A program made the translations under genes and the position numbers. From assembly GCA_037074705.1 (NCBI GenBank), contig CM073591.1, positions 7,439,587 to 7,503,586 of the forward strand: 64,000 nt of DNA, given 5' to 3'. This stretch comes from Zhengitettix transpicula. Taxonomy: Eukaryota; Arthropoda; Insecta; Orthoptera; Tetrigidae. Of the stretch, positions 1 through 10,599 are shown piece after piece (the stretch's first letter is position 1; each line of letters starts with the position of its first letter). Below the pieces are notes generated by a model. It worked only from the letters and a program-made list of their open reading frames with translations, had not been told where the DNA came from and made no database searches.

Positions 1-13
1 ATTAATTGGCATT

Positions 14-63
<50 letters not shown>

Positions 64-1245
64 TTGCTTCTTCAACGAAAAATCAGTTATATAGTGTGAA
101 CGGCGTCTGTCCTCTGTGAACCTCGTATGACGTCGAAGGTGTTGAAGTAATTAATTTATTAAACTTAACCACCAAGAAAGAGCCTTTAGGAAACCTTCCC
201 ATGACCGGGACAGGTGTAAGTAACCGTTGAGGGGTGAACTCACCAGATGCACGAGCGCCACGATGGCGGACCCTTTCCGCAGATTCTGGCCGCAGCAGCA
301 AGCCCTCTCGAGGCGGAAGGATCTCATAGTTAGTTCTTTTTTTTGCTCATTACTATTTAAATGTTGAGATATTATCTTATCTCTGTGCCGCGCGTGAAAA
401 CGCGAGATCGAGTACGACGAAGGATCATCCTGCAGGAGCGTGATGTTCTTCATAATGGGGGCCGCCATTCAGCGCTCGCGTGAACACCTCGAGATCAACT
501 TCAGCTGAAGGCGAAGTACGTGGGTGACGTAGCAGGACACCTGGCAAGATAAAACTGCTCTTCTCCTTCATCATCTGGCCGAAGTAAAATCCAAACACGT
601 GCAGCTCCCTTCATACTTTCTTCCCAATCACTGGACCTTCATACGTTCTCCTCCAACAACACATTTCAAAGGCTTCACGGTGTTTTATTTTATTTACAAC
701 AACCGCTTTGGAACCGCCCAGTTGTTGTTCGGTATATTGTTATGATATCACCACTTGTTATGTCTGTAATTCCCTATTTTTTCTTATAATTAAAAAGTTT
801 TATTCACATCCACAGTCCTCGCCGACCCCTTCTCCACATCTGGCGTGTCCAATCACTCACTCACTGCCCACTGCCCACCCACACCGTTGTCAAGACAAAA
901 ATACTGTCCCTTCCGCTTCCCTGCGGTGTCCAGCAGCACTGTTGTTCACGCAAATTCTTTTCCCCTTGGTGCGCACTTTCCATATGCTGGTGTAAAGTCA
1001 AAATTACATACATATATATTGTAACATGATTATGTTGCATTGTCTGCGCTCGTGCATCACCACTCAACGGTTACATTCGTCCCGGTCACCACAGTCACGT
1101 GCATGGCAAAGTGTTCCTAAAGGCACTTTCCTGGTTCCGTTTAATAAATTAATTACTTTAACACCTTCGACGTCATACATGATTCACAGAGGACAGACGA
1201 CGGTCACTATACAACTCAAAAATCAGTTATATATATTGTAATAAT
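1..1245. mobile_element. Long-inverted-repeat element bounded by (AT)n
   Basis: The left part (about 89-275) and right part (about 1,050-1,211) are inverted copies of each other. Both carry the block GACGTCGAAGGTGTT, then a poly-T/A-rich stretch, CCTTTAGGAA, GACCGGGAC and GATGCACGAGCG. The copies differ by scattered substitutions, so the element is old. The outer edges run into AT microsatellites (19-60 and about 1,225-1,240). The middle (470-1,000) shows no transposase-like reading frame. The long terminal inverted repeats and lack of coding capacity suggest a non-autonomous DNA transposon; the superfamily is not recognised. Confidence 0.55.
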
Positions 1246-2470
1246 CTACCGGTGACTTTTATAATTTCATCTAGCTGTGGTGGCAAAAATGTAATAATTA
1301 AATATGATGGGCTTTTAAATGAAAAATTATAGACTTTATAACAAACAAAATTTATTACCAGAATTTACAAATTATACACTTTAATAAAAAACATATAACT
1401 CATTCTCTCATGGGTCTTTACTGGGTTTGATAACGGACAGAACACTGAAATAATCAAAGAACCCAACATTTATCTTTAAATTAAACAGAAATATTTAATC
1501 GTCTAGACATCGACGAAACTTATGAACGATCTTATTCTACCAGATTGATTCTAAATTTAAAAGAGTTCATTTTATTACCACAAAAGAAGAGAACGATATC
1601 TGACTGTATCTTTTAATTCCGTTTACACATGTTAATACCATGAAATTTCAACTCACGATTCCTCAGGAACCTTTTGGCTGGTTCATTACACACACACTTT
1701 ATGTACAACACTGACTCTAACACATATTACTGGTTCGACGATAGCTGATTCTCCATACTCGGTGAAGGACATCCCAGTTGCTCGTGGATGCTGTGTCCTG
1801 GTCTCCTACCATCCAAGACAGTGGTCAAATTTTGATATTACTACAGATTGAACTTCTGCATACAAAAATGTTTATCGTTGAATAATTTTGCTATTTCTCT
1901 CGCAGGCTGCTAAATTTCTCCATACTCGGTGCTCGCCGTACGCCTCCACAACTCTCACTCCCCTTCGTTGCTCACATTATGTCTCTCCCACTCTAACTTC
2001 AAAACTCCACTAACGCCACCTCCTAGCTCCAAAACTCAACTAACTCCGCAAAAATCTTATCTTCCCTTTATATATTCCAGTCCCTTCTCTTTTCCTTTAT
2101 TCCAAAACTACGTCGCAACTGCTCGTTGACAGTTTCTCCATTATCCCGAGATTTACATTCTGCAGCTGCTGTTCCTTAGCTAGCAAAATATGTAGCCACT
2201 CTGTCTTGTGCCGACGCCGCCAATCGAGACAGGTCTAATTTGTCTTTGCACTTGCCTTCTTACCCCCGCACTCACACGTGCGCGTATCTAAATTCTCCAG
2301 ACCGCCCAAACTGCCCCTCGATCCCAAGTCAACAAGCGACCTGTCCAGGCCATTAATCAGAAACAATGCCCGCCTTAACAGATTTATCTTGCGACAGGCC
2401 ACCCTGCATGTGCCTTGCTTCCGACGGCCCAGCCCATCAATCGGCAACAATGCCTTTCCTTCAAGGCATT
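1236..2470 (-). mobile_element. Family Y repeat, copy 1
   Basis: This block is related over most of its length to 5,590-7,560. Shared landmarks in the same order are an AT-rich head with AATTTATTA and GAATTTACAA, TGGGTCT-TACTGGGTTTGA, ACCCAACATTTAT, CTGACTCTAACACA, and a C/T-rich tail with TACGTCGCAAC. It starts and ends at AT microsatellite borders (ATATATTGTAATA and ATTACAATATATTG). No protein domain is visible. It is probably a non-autonomous transposon or an LTR-type fragment; orientation is arbitrary. Confidence 0.5.
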
Positions 2471-3362
2471 ACAATATATTGTAATACCAATTAAAGAGGT
2501 CACTAATTGTTTTAATATAATTGGATTGTAAGCGGCACGAGTCTTGAAAGCAACAATCACGGCTCTTTGTCGCACTCTTACGGAAGTGCAGTCCGGCAAA
2601 GATTACGGGAGAGCGAGGATGCTGCTGATCTACAAGTACGAATAGCGTGGTCCAGGAAGACCAACTGCGAGATCTATTAGTTTACATAGAACGCGAGTGA
2701 ACGGTTGTGACGGAGAGACTCAAGTAATAACCGCAAAGTTTGAAGCACAAGGTTTTGCTTCACACAGACTAAACTAAATTCCGCACAGAGGCACCAAGGA
2801 GACCTAGTAGGTGCGAGGGCTGCTGACTGAGGGGCGGATGATCCAAAGCTCCAGGTGGAATAACAACGAGAACATCGACCGTGTGTAATGTGTAGAATCA
2901 GTGAATAATGGCCCTGTTTAGTGAGTGTTGTCCTCAAGCTCCAAGAATCAGATCTGGGACCAGAAAGACAATTCGTGAGTACAAAAACAATTATTTTAAA
3001 ACCTGTAAACAAGGATTAAAGGTGGAAGTCAGATTTTCTTTTCATTTAGTTTATTTTCATATTGTATTAAGTTAGCTTCAATGAGTTTGAATTGTTAATG
3101 TTAGTTTGTTAAATTGGAATTGTTTTGACCATCAAACTTAGTAAAGACCCTGAGGTAAAGAGAATTAGGACGTATTTGATTGTAAAATATAAAGTTGTAT
3201 TGTTCCTAGAATATTTGTTTGTTAACTTGACGAAATTCGACGTATAAAGTAGGGGATTATCAGTTGTACTTTCAAAGAATAAATTTTTTAAATCTTAATA
3301 ATTTTGTTATTTAATACATTTAATTAAGACCACCTTTTAATTATTACAATATATATTGTAAC
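2470..3362 (+). mobile_element. Family X repeat, copy 1
   Basis: This repeat is closely related to 4,470-5,590. Both begin GTAATAC(C/T)AATTAA followed by ATTGTTTTA and AGCAACAATCACGGC, and both contain TGAATAATGGCC and GACAATTCGTGAGTAC. Both end in AT-rich DNA against an (AT)n border. The two ends are imperfect inverted repeats of roughly 30 bp (GTAATACCAATTAAAG versus GTAATAATTAAAAGG read from the right). No coding capacity is seen. It is best described as a TIR-type non-autonomous element that sits in AT microsatellites. Confidence 0.5.
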
Positions 3363-3655
3363 GTGATTATGTTGCATTGCCTTTGTCTTTGTCCGTTTGC
3401 CCGCGCCGCATATTGTAGGAGTGTTGTCGCTTTATGACGTGCGCAGAGACGTGGCAAGGCAGATGGTCAGTGGACGGAGGTGCCAGAGGTGTCATTAGGA
3501 ACCACGACCCTGCAGATGGTGGATGTTTCATGGCTCGAGAAATTAAATTCATTACAAATTAAATTATTTAGGTAATTACATTCCAAAAAATTACCTGGCG
3601 ACCGTATTAGAAATTGAGTCGAGAAACTGAAGGACCGACGTTACAATATATACAT
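3345..3655 (+). mobile_element. Family V repeat, copy 1
   Basis: This is a short block between two AT tracts. It shares TTATGTTGCATTG with the long-inverted-repeat element at about 1,030. It also shares TCCAAAAAATTACCTGGC, in the opposite orientation, with 7,600-7,960. No coding potential is apparent. Family assignment is inferred only from these shared stretches and the identical (AT)n border context. Confidence 0.4.
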
Positions 3656-3671
3656 ACATATATATATATAC

Positions 3672-4455
3672 TAGCTGGGGGGTGCCCGGCGTTGCCCGAG
3701 ATGTCATTTATCTACAACCCCCGATATGACTCCAATTTCGGCTGCTTTTGCGCAATTTTTATGCAACGCTACTCGAACCCTAATCATTATAATTAACTGT
3801 GAAAAATATTTCTTCAACGCAAATATCTGCCGTGTTTGCATGTTCCAAAATTTGCACCTCGCTACCCCTGCATCTGAGGGGTAAATGCCAATTTGAATGT
3901 CGTAGCTAAACACAGTGACTTCCATAACCTTTGATTTGACTCCAATCTCGGTTGTATTCGCGTTATTTTACTGTCAAAGCATCTCCACCCCAAACCCGAA
4001 GGGTGTCCTTTTCACAGGGCGTAGGGGGATGAAAATTGTATTCAGATAACATTGGTAGAAACACTATCAATATCTTTGACCCCTAAAAATATTTATCCGA
4101 CTCAAATATCGGCTGTTTTAGTATGTTTAAATATTTCCACCCCCGCTTCTGGGGGTGGAAGACGCGTCTCACCCCGACAGTGTTTGTTTCCTGGTCGCAA
4201 AGACACACGTGTACGAAATTTGGTGAAAATTGCTCGACTGGTGTAGATTTGTATTTTATTTAGAAAACGTTTGTATGGGAAATAGAAAAGGGCTGTTTTT
4301 AGGGTTTTCCCGGAAATTATTCGATTTTTTCTCGCCTTTTAAACCTTCCCTAGACCTCCACGAACATTTCAAGACTAAGATAAGATAAATCCGTTCAGCC
4401 GTTCTCGAGTTTTAGTGAGACTAACGAACAGCAATTCATTTTTATATATATAGAT
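3672..4455 (+). mobile_element. Family Z element, copy 1 (near-identical to copy at 12,985)
   Basis: The element begins CTAGCTGGGGGGTGCCCGG and ends GAACAGCAATTCATTT followed by TATATATAGA. It matches 12,985-13,770 almost base for base over about 780 bp, so these two are recent relatives. An inverted, more diverged copy lies at 9,990-10,595 and a fossil copy at about 23,825-24,065. A unit with a fixed 5' start and an AT-microsatellite 3' tail recalls non-LTR-derived (RTE/SINE-like) insect repeats. That assignment is inferred from general resemblance, and no open reading frame supports it. Confidence 0.6.
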
Positions 4456-4469
4456 ATATATATATATAT

Positions 4470-5590
4470 ATAGTAATACTAATTAAGGAGGCCATTAATT
4501 GTTTTAAAATAATTGGATCGTTAGCGGTACAATTTCTTGCAAGCAACAATCACGGCAAGCTTTGTCGGCGATACTTGTTGGAAAACCGCGCGTTCATACG
4601 GGAAGCAGTCTAGCGAAAGTTTTGAGAGAGAGAGGAAGGTCTGGCGAACATTTTGGGTAGAGAGAGGAGACTAATTGAGTGATACGACGAACATTACAGG
4701 AGAATGAGGATGCTGATCTAAGAGTACGAACAGCGTGGTCCAGGAAGTTCAACCACGAGGACTATAGATTCTACAAAACACGAGTAATTAGTTCTTTGAC
4801 GGGGAGACTCATTTTATAAAAATCGCAAAGGGGGAAGCAAAAGGTTTGCACCACACAGATGCGAAATAGCATTTCGCATCAAGGGCATCGAGGAGACACA
4901 CGTCCGAGGGAGCGGCTGATCCCAAATTCCAGGTGGAATAACAACGAGAACTACGACCGTGTTTATTAAATATTTAATGTGTAGAATCAGTGAATAATGG
5001 CCTTTTTAGTGAGTTGTGTCCTCAAGGTCCAAGAATCACAACTGGTACCAGAAGGACAATTCGTGAGTACAAACACAACTATTTAAAGTCTGTAAACGAG
5101 GATTAAAGGTATTTAGTCTTCTTTATTGTGTTTACGATTTATATTCCGTTCATTTCAATTTCTGATTTGTTAATTAGTTTATTAAATTTGATTGTTCTCA
5201 CCATCAACCCCAGTAAAGACGCCGAGGTAAAGAGTAATTAGATGTAACTGTTGTAATATTATAAACTTGTATTTTCCTAGAAAGCCACAAATAAAATAAA
5301 AATAATATAAAAATTTGGTTTGTAAATTTGAGGAAATTAAAATGTGCAAAGTGAGGCTGATGATTTGTATCTTTCAATAATAAAATTTGGGGCTTTTTTT
5401 ATTAATTAATTTTTTTAATTAAAGCCTTCCAGTTGATCATTACATATTGGTGAATTCAATGTGTGGCTAACTAGCAATTTAAATAATTAACTACCAGACA
5501 GTTTATTACATATTTGGCTTCCACAACGTGGGGCAAATTTATTCAATTTACTTTCCTTTTTGATTATTACAATATATATATATATATATA
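4470..5590 (+). mobile_element. Family X repeat, copy 2
   Basis: This is the second, longer copy of the 2,470-3,362 family. It has the same order of blocks (ATTGTTTTAAAATAATTGG, AGCAACAATCACGGC, TGAATAATGGCC, GACAATTCGTGAGTAC). It lies directly downstream of the family Z copy and is separated from it by an AT microsatellite. It contains unique AT-rich insertions near 5,280-5,560 and no coding region. Confidence 0.5.
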
Positions 5591-7560
5591 TTGTAATAAC
5601 CACACAGGGTCATAAATAAAAATATATATAATTTTTATAAACAACAAATAAATTTATTAACACAAGAAGAATTTACAATTGTATTTAATATTCTACCACT
5701 ATAATAAGAAACTCTTGCTCTCGTGGGTCTCTACTGGGTTTGACAACTGACAGAATCAAACTATTAAAAAGACCCAACATTTATGTTTTTAAATTTAACA
5801 AAAGTACCTACTAACTTTATTAATGAACTTAACCTATAGCTTGCTTGCTTCTAACTTTATTATCACAAGAAGAGAACGACATCTGACTGTTATCCTTTAA
5901 TAACGTTTACATCTGTTAATATTATGCATTCCAACTTACGGTTTCTCAGGTTTACTTCGACTCGTTCTTAAGACACTCACTTTATAGCCTTGACATTCAC
6001 TCACTGACTCTAACACAATATCACTGGTTCGCCGTGACACCCCTTGACGTCGTTGGCTGCATCCAGGTCGCCTACCATCGAAGACAGGTCAAATTCTCCT
6101 ACTCATACAGATAGAGCTTCTGTATTTTAAAAATGTTTATAGCTGTTTTAGTTTTGCTGACTGTCTCTATCTCCTCTCCCACGCTAACCGTCGATGTTCA
6201 CAGAACCCTTCTCCTATGCTGACTCACTAACTGTCTCTTCGCTGCGTCCTCCGTCTCTCTCCCGTGCTAACTGCCAACTCTCTAACTGTCTAACTGTCCA
6301 ACTCTTCGCTGCGTCCTCCGTCTTTCTCCCGTGCTAACTGCCAACTGTCTACTGTCCAACTCTTCGCTGCGTCCTCCGTCTCCTCTCCCACGCTAATTGT
6401 CTCTATCTAACTGTCTAACTGTCCAACTCTTCGCTGCGTCCTCTGTCTTTCTCCCGTGCTAACTGCCAACTGTCTCTTCGATGCGTTAACTCCAACTGTC
6501 TAACTGTCCAACTTTTCGCTGCGTCCTCCGTCTTTCTCCCGTGCTAACTGCCAACTGTCTACTGTCCAACTCTTTGCTGCGTCCTCCGTCTCCTCTCCCA
6601 CGCTAATTGTCTCTATCTAACTGTCTAACTGTCCAACTCTTCGCTGCGTCCTCTGTCTTTCTCCCGTGCTAACTGCCAACTGTCTCTTCGATGCGTTAAC
6701 TCCAACTGTCTAACTGTCCACCTCTTTGCTGCGTCCTCCGTCTTTCTCCCGTGCTAACTGCCAACTGTCTCTTCTCCCTTGCTAACTCCAACTGTCTCTT
6801 CGATGCGTTAACTCCAACTGTCTCTTCTCCCACGCTAACTCCAACTGTCCGCACAATAGGTGATTTCCCCTATATATACCCCTAGCCTCCTTGTTTTTCA
6901 CTTGCTGGAAAATTACGTCGCAACGGCGCGGTGACAGAATCCCATTACTCTAATGTTCGTCCCGGCCACTGGATTCCTTCCGCCCTCCGAACCCCGACAA
7001 TCGTGACAGGTCCAATTTGTCTTTGGACCTCTCCGCTCACAAGTGCGCGATACTAATTTCTCCAAATCCTAGGTCAACAAGTGCCTGGACCGTCATCATC
7101 CCAAGTATTTGCGCTATTCGACACGCTCGCAGCTGCTGTACCTCGTTCCCGCAATCACTCATGACTTGTCGGCTGCTCTCTTTTGTCCGACTCGCACAAA
7201 ATCTTTTCTTGCAAGTCCCAAGCACTTGTCAGGTCATTCGTCAGAGACAAAAGCCTGCTCCAACATAGCCCCTCTGGGAACATCCGCTCGCCCACGTTCT
7301 GCCCTACGAATTCTTCTCGCCGTTTCCTAAATCAATAGGCTACTGGAGTCCTTCCGCCCTCCTTAGACCTAATTGTCGCATCGTCACACTCTGTCTATAA
7401 ATTACGGCTTCCTCTCTGCCGCTCACCAGCACTCATCCTAGGCAAATGTCTTACCGCTCCGTCTTGTCACCTCGTGACAGGACCCGCGGTCCCTTTTCCC
7501 TCGCATTCTCTTCACAACACGTGCGCTGCCTTCAATCCAATGCATTATAATATATGCATT
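5590..7560 (-). mobile_element. Family Y repeat, copy 2, expanded by a minisatellite
   Basis: This copy shares its head (GAATTTACAATTGT, TGGGTCTCTACTGGGTTTGA, ACCCAACATTTATG, CTGACTCTAACACAATATCAC) and its tail (AATTACGTCGCAAC) with 1,236-2,470. It differs by the C/T-rich minisatellite at 6,160-6,860 in its middle. It is bordered by (AT)n on both sides. The short open frames here are low-complexity translations of the repeat and are not genes. Confidence 0.5.
6160..6860. repeat. C/T-rich minisatellite with ~210-bp higher-order unit
   Basis: The block is built from short words such as AACTGTCTAACTGTCC, CTTCGCTGCGTCCTCCGTC and TTTCTCCCGTGCTAACTGCC. A composite of about 210 bp starting at about 6,302 recurs at about 6,512 with few changes, and partial copies follow up to 6,860. 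This is a simple two-level tandem expansion inside the family Y element. Confidence 0.8.

Positions 7561-7561
<1 letters not shown>

Positions 7562-7599
<38 letters not shown>
7562..7599. repeat. (AT)n microsatellite
   Basis: This is an uninterrupted AT dinucleotide run between ATTACA and TTGTAG. Similar runs border most elements in the first 8 kb (19-60, 3,640-3,671, 4,441-4,472, 5,573-5,592, 7,937-7,962). Confidence 0.9.
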
Positions 7600-7600
<1 letters not shown>

Positions 7601-7960
7601 AGCCGCTCCGCTACCCTCCTTGCGTTTTTCCGTTGATTATTCATACTGTTTGGGCGCCAGGTAATTTTTTGGAGAAAATAACCAAAACAACTTTTTAATC
7701 TTTCATAATTTTATTTAATCGAACATGAGACATAAGTTCACTTCAAGGCATGGTTTATCAAACTTTGTATTTATTGGTAGCACGTCCGTCCTTGGTCGAG
7801 TCCAGCCTGGAACTGACCATTACGCTTCTCCCCTTGGCCGGCCTAAAATAACATCGCATTTCCGGCACCTGCATAAACACAACCACTGCAGTCACCCCCG
7901 CCAAGGGCGCTCGACCGTACCTCGCAACAATCATGTTACAATATATATATATATATATAT
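7600..7960 (-). mobile_element. Family V repeat, copy 2 (opposite orientation)
   Basis: This copy carries GCCAGGTAATTTTTTGGA, the reverse complement of a block in 3,345-3,655. It ends AATCATGTTACAATATAT, the mirror image of the start of that copy. It is flanked by (AT)n on both sides. No convincing coding region is present. Confidence 0.4.
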
Positions 7961-7962
7961 AT

Positions 7963-8434
7963 AAATTTATGTTCCAAATGATGATTGAAGGATACGATCA
8001 CACCACAGAATCCTTTCTGTGTAATTGACTGTGATTTACCATCACGTTCGTAAAAGTTATTCTGGTGTCTTGCATCTAAATTGTGAACGCCTGAAACAAC
8101 TCAGCAACAATAATAATGTCGTGGCGAATGAAAATAGTTTATTTAGGTTGTTTTTTTTTACTCGTGCAACAGATCTTAGTACATGAGGTCCCTGTAGTGA
8201 ATGATCCGACCTTCATGTATGGGTTTCGTCAAACAACACGTCACTAAACATTGAGAACAATTTGCAATGACAATGACGTCAGAGGTAAGTTGAGACATGT
8301 AACATGTGACCTGTAACCGTATCCTGATTTAAGCAGTTCACAACTGAGGGATCCTTATCTAAGACTGACTCCGTTATCACAATTCAACTTCAGATTAAAA
8401 TAAAACCAACGGCTGGTTACACAAGACGTGCGTT
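7963..8434. other. Unassigned sequence
   Basis: About 470 bp with balanced composition, no repeat relationship that I could find within the window, and no long reading frame. It directly precedes the TATA-like motif at 8,435 and could be a remnant of host flanking sequence. Confidence 0.3.
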
Positions 8435-8653
8435 TATAAATAGGAATTACCTTGGCTTCACATCTGAGCCATGTCCTCCCTCTGCACTAAGCTACTGACC
8501 GTGGTAGCCGTTGCGTCTGTGATGTTTAACTACAGACACTCTGCAATTGTGCAGTTACTCTTAAACACACACACATGTCGAGACGGTCAAATAATTACGA
8601 TGAAATGTTTAGTATCGGCTCGCAGGAGTTGTCCGCTATTCCTATTGGAATAG
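8435..8653 (+). promoter_or_regulatory. TATA box plus short signal-peptide-like ORF
   Basis: TATAAATA lies at 8,435-8,442 and an ATG follows at 8,471. The frame opens MSSLCTKLLTVVAVASV, which looks like a secretory signal: a polar start, one Lys, then a hydrophobic run. It stays open for 60 codons but enters family W repeat sequence at about 8,590. It could be the 5' end of a small secreted or cuticle-type gene cut off by the repeat. The 5' UTR would be very short, and no downstream exon was found. Chance is a real alternative. Confidence 0.2.
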
Positions 8654-9290
8654 TCGGCCAGCTGTCTCCTAAACTGGCCAAGGCATGGCGAGGGGTAAGC
8701 TGCGACCCCTCAGCAAACCCCTCTCCCGTCATCGGAAGGGCGTGGGACAAGTACCAAATGCCCGACCTACTCAATGCAGGTTTTTATAGGGTTTGTCCTG
8801 CATTACTTTTAGGAGAATGCCGGGTAGGATCCTTAAAATATAGCCCGGGGGCCCCCTAGTTAACCCTTGGCTACCTTCCTACGCCCTACCGCATCCCCCT
8901 TTTCAAATCCCTTTCCTATGCTATAAGAGGGGAGTTGCCACTATAAGGATTACCCTATACATAGCCTATCTACACCAAAAAAAAAGGAGAAGGGAATGCT
9001 GCGTCCCCACAGCAAATTCTTCTCCCGATATCGAGGGAAGGGCGTGCGACAAGTACCCAATGCCCGACCTACCTGATGCAGGTTTTTCTAGGGTTTGTCC
9101 TGCATTTCTTTTAGGCGAATGCCGGGTAGGATCCTTAAACTATAGCCCAGGGCCCCCTAGTTAACCCTTGGCTACCTTCCTCTACCCTTCCGCATCCCCC
9201 CTTTCAAATCACTTTCCTATACTATAAGAGGGGCGTTGCCACCATATGGATTACCCTCATGTAGCCTGTTTACACCCAAAAATAAGCACC
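8590..9290 (+). mobile_element. Family W repeats, two direct copies
   Basis: Two head-to-tail units share GGGACAAGTACC, AATGCCCGACCTAC, TGCAGGTTTTT, TTTAGG(A/C)GAATGCCGGG, TAGGATCCTTAAA, AGTTAACCCTTGGCTACC and a tail with CTATAAGAGGGG plus GGATTACCCT. The two units (about 8,640-8,960 and 8,990-9,270) are each a few hundred bp. Short open frames here are repeat translations. No transposase is visible, so the family is non-autonomous and of unknown class. Confidence 0.6.
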
Positions 9291-9775
9291 TTCCCAGACA
9301 GCTCTGTAGGAGGTTACCAATGGGGATGCCTCCTCCTCTCTCTCTTTTTTTGATCTAAGGTTCCCACAAGCCGAGGCCTGTTCTGAGAGGTCCATGTTCC
9401 GGGGTCACAGACCTTGGGCATATGGTAAGAGTTGTCCGCTATTCCCATTAGAACAGTGCGCCAGCTGCCTCCTAAACTGGTCGAGGCACGGAGAAGGGAA
9501 TGCTGCGTCCCCACAACAAACTCCTCTCCCGCTATCCAGGGAAAGGCGTGGGACAAATACCAAATGCCCGACCTACCTGATGCAGGTTTTTCTAGGTTTT
9601 TCCCTGCATCACTTTTAGGGAATTGCCGTAGGGTAAGTTCCTTAAGCCATAGCCCGGGGACGCCTAGTTAACCCTTAGCTATCTTCCTCTACCCTTCCGC
9701 ATCCCCCCTTTCAAATCCCTTCCTATGCTATTAAAGGGGAGTTACCACCATGTGGATTACCCTAAAAAAAACTTT
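9290..9775 (+). mobile_element. Family W repeat, third copy with inverted head
   Basis: The segment 9,300-9,425 carries the CCTCGGCTTGTGGGAACC / CTTACCATATGCCC part of family W in the order opposite to 15,360-15,500. The rest (9,425-9,765) repeats the GCCCGACCTACCTGATGCAGG to GGATTACCCT body. The internal symmetry suggests that family W is itself palindromic. Confidence 0.5.
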
Positions 9776-9989
9776 ACTATGAATCAATTTGTGTAAGTTG
9801 CGAGCGATTCCAGTAGTTGTGTGACGTCATCGCCGACGCCACTATAAGTGCACGCTGCTCGCCTTCTCGACAAACCTCGGTTTTCCTCGACAATGTATTA
9901 ATTTGATAAAATAGTTAAATGACATAACAAAATAAAGTGATGATATAAACACCACACATGTTTAAAATATTTATATCTTCATCTTCTAA
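9776..9989. other. Unassigned, ends in a foldback-MITE remnant
   Basis: The stretch contains a TGACGTCA octamer near 9,820. Its right end (AAATAGTTAAATGACATAA and AGTGATGATATAAACACCACACA) resembles the terminus of the foldback MITE family described at 30,873. No gene is supported. Confidence 0.3.
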
Positions 9990-10595
9990 TAAATAAAACA
10001 GTTTTTTTATGTGTGTGTGTTCCTTATACAAATCTTCATCCATTTCGTACACGTTTTCCTTGTGACGAGAAAACAAACACTGTCAGGGTGAGACGCGGTT
10101 AGCAACCCCCCAGGACACGGCCGATATTGAACTCGAATAAATATTTTTAGAGGTCAGAGGCATTGATAGTATTTCTACCGATGCCACATGTGTATAATTT
10201 CAACCCCTTACAGCATGGGAAAGGAGAAACCTTAGGGGTGGGGGTTGAGGGACGTTACAAGGAAAATAACGCGAATACAAGCGAGATTACAGTCAAATCC
10301 AGGGTTATGGATGTCGCTGAATTTATTTATGACATTAAACTTACCATTTAACCGCCCCAGAGGTGGGGGTGGAAACTTTCGAAACTTGTAAACACGGCCG
10401 GTATTTACGTTGAATAAATATTTTTTCAGGATTAATTATACTAACAGTATTTCTACCGATGTTGTTTGTGTATAATTTCAACCCCTTTCGGCATAGAAGA
10501 GAAAATAACGGGGGGGAAAAACGCGATTGGAGTAAAATCCGGGGTTATGGATGTCGATGAGTTTAATTATGACAAACCCGGGCACCCAGCTAGTT
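9990..10595 (-). mobile_element. Family Z element, inverted diverged copy
   Basis: Read on the minus strand it starts CTAGCTGGGTGCCCGGG and ends with the CGCGTCTCACCCTGACAG block. These match family Z landmarks at 3,672-4,200 with many substitutions. It lacks the last 250 bp of the full copies. The 62-codon open frame here is part of the repeat. Confidence 0.55.
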
Positions 10596-10599
10596 TTTT

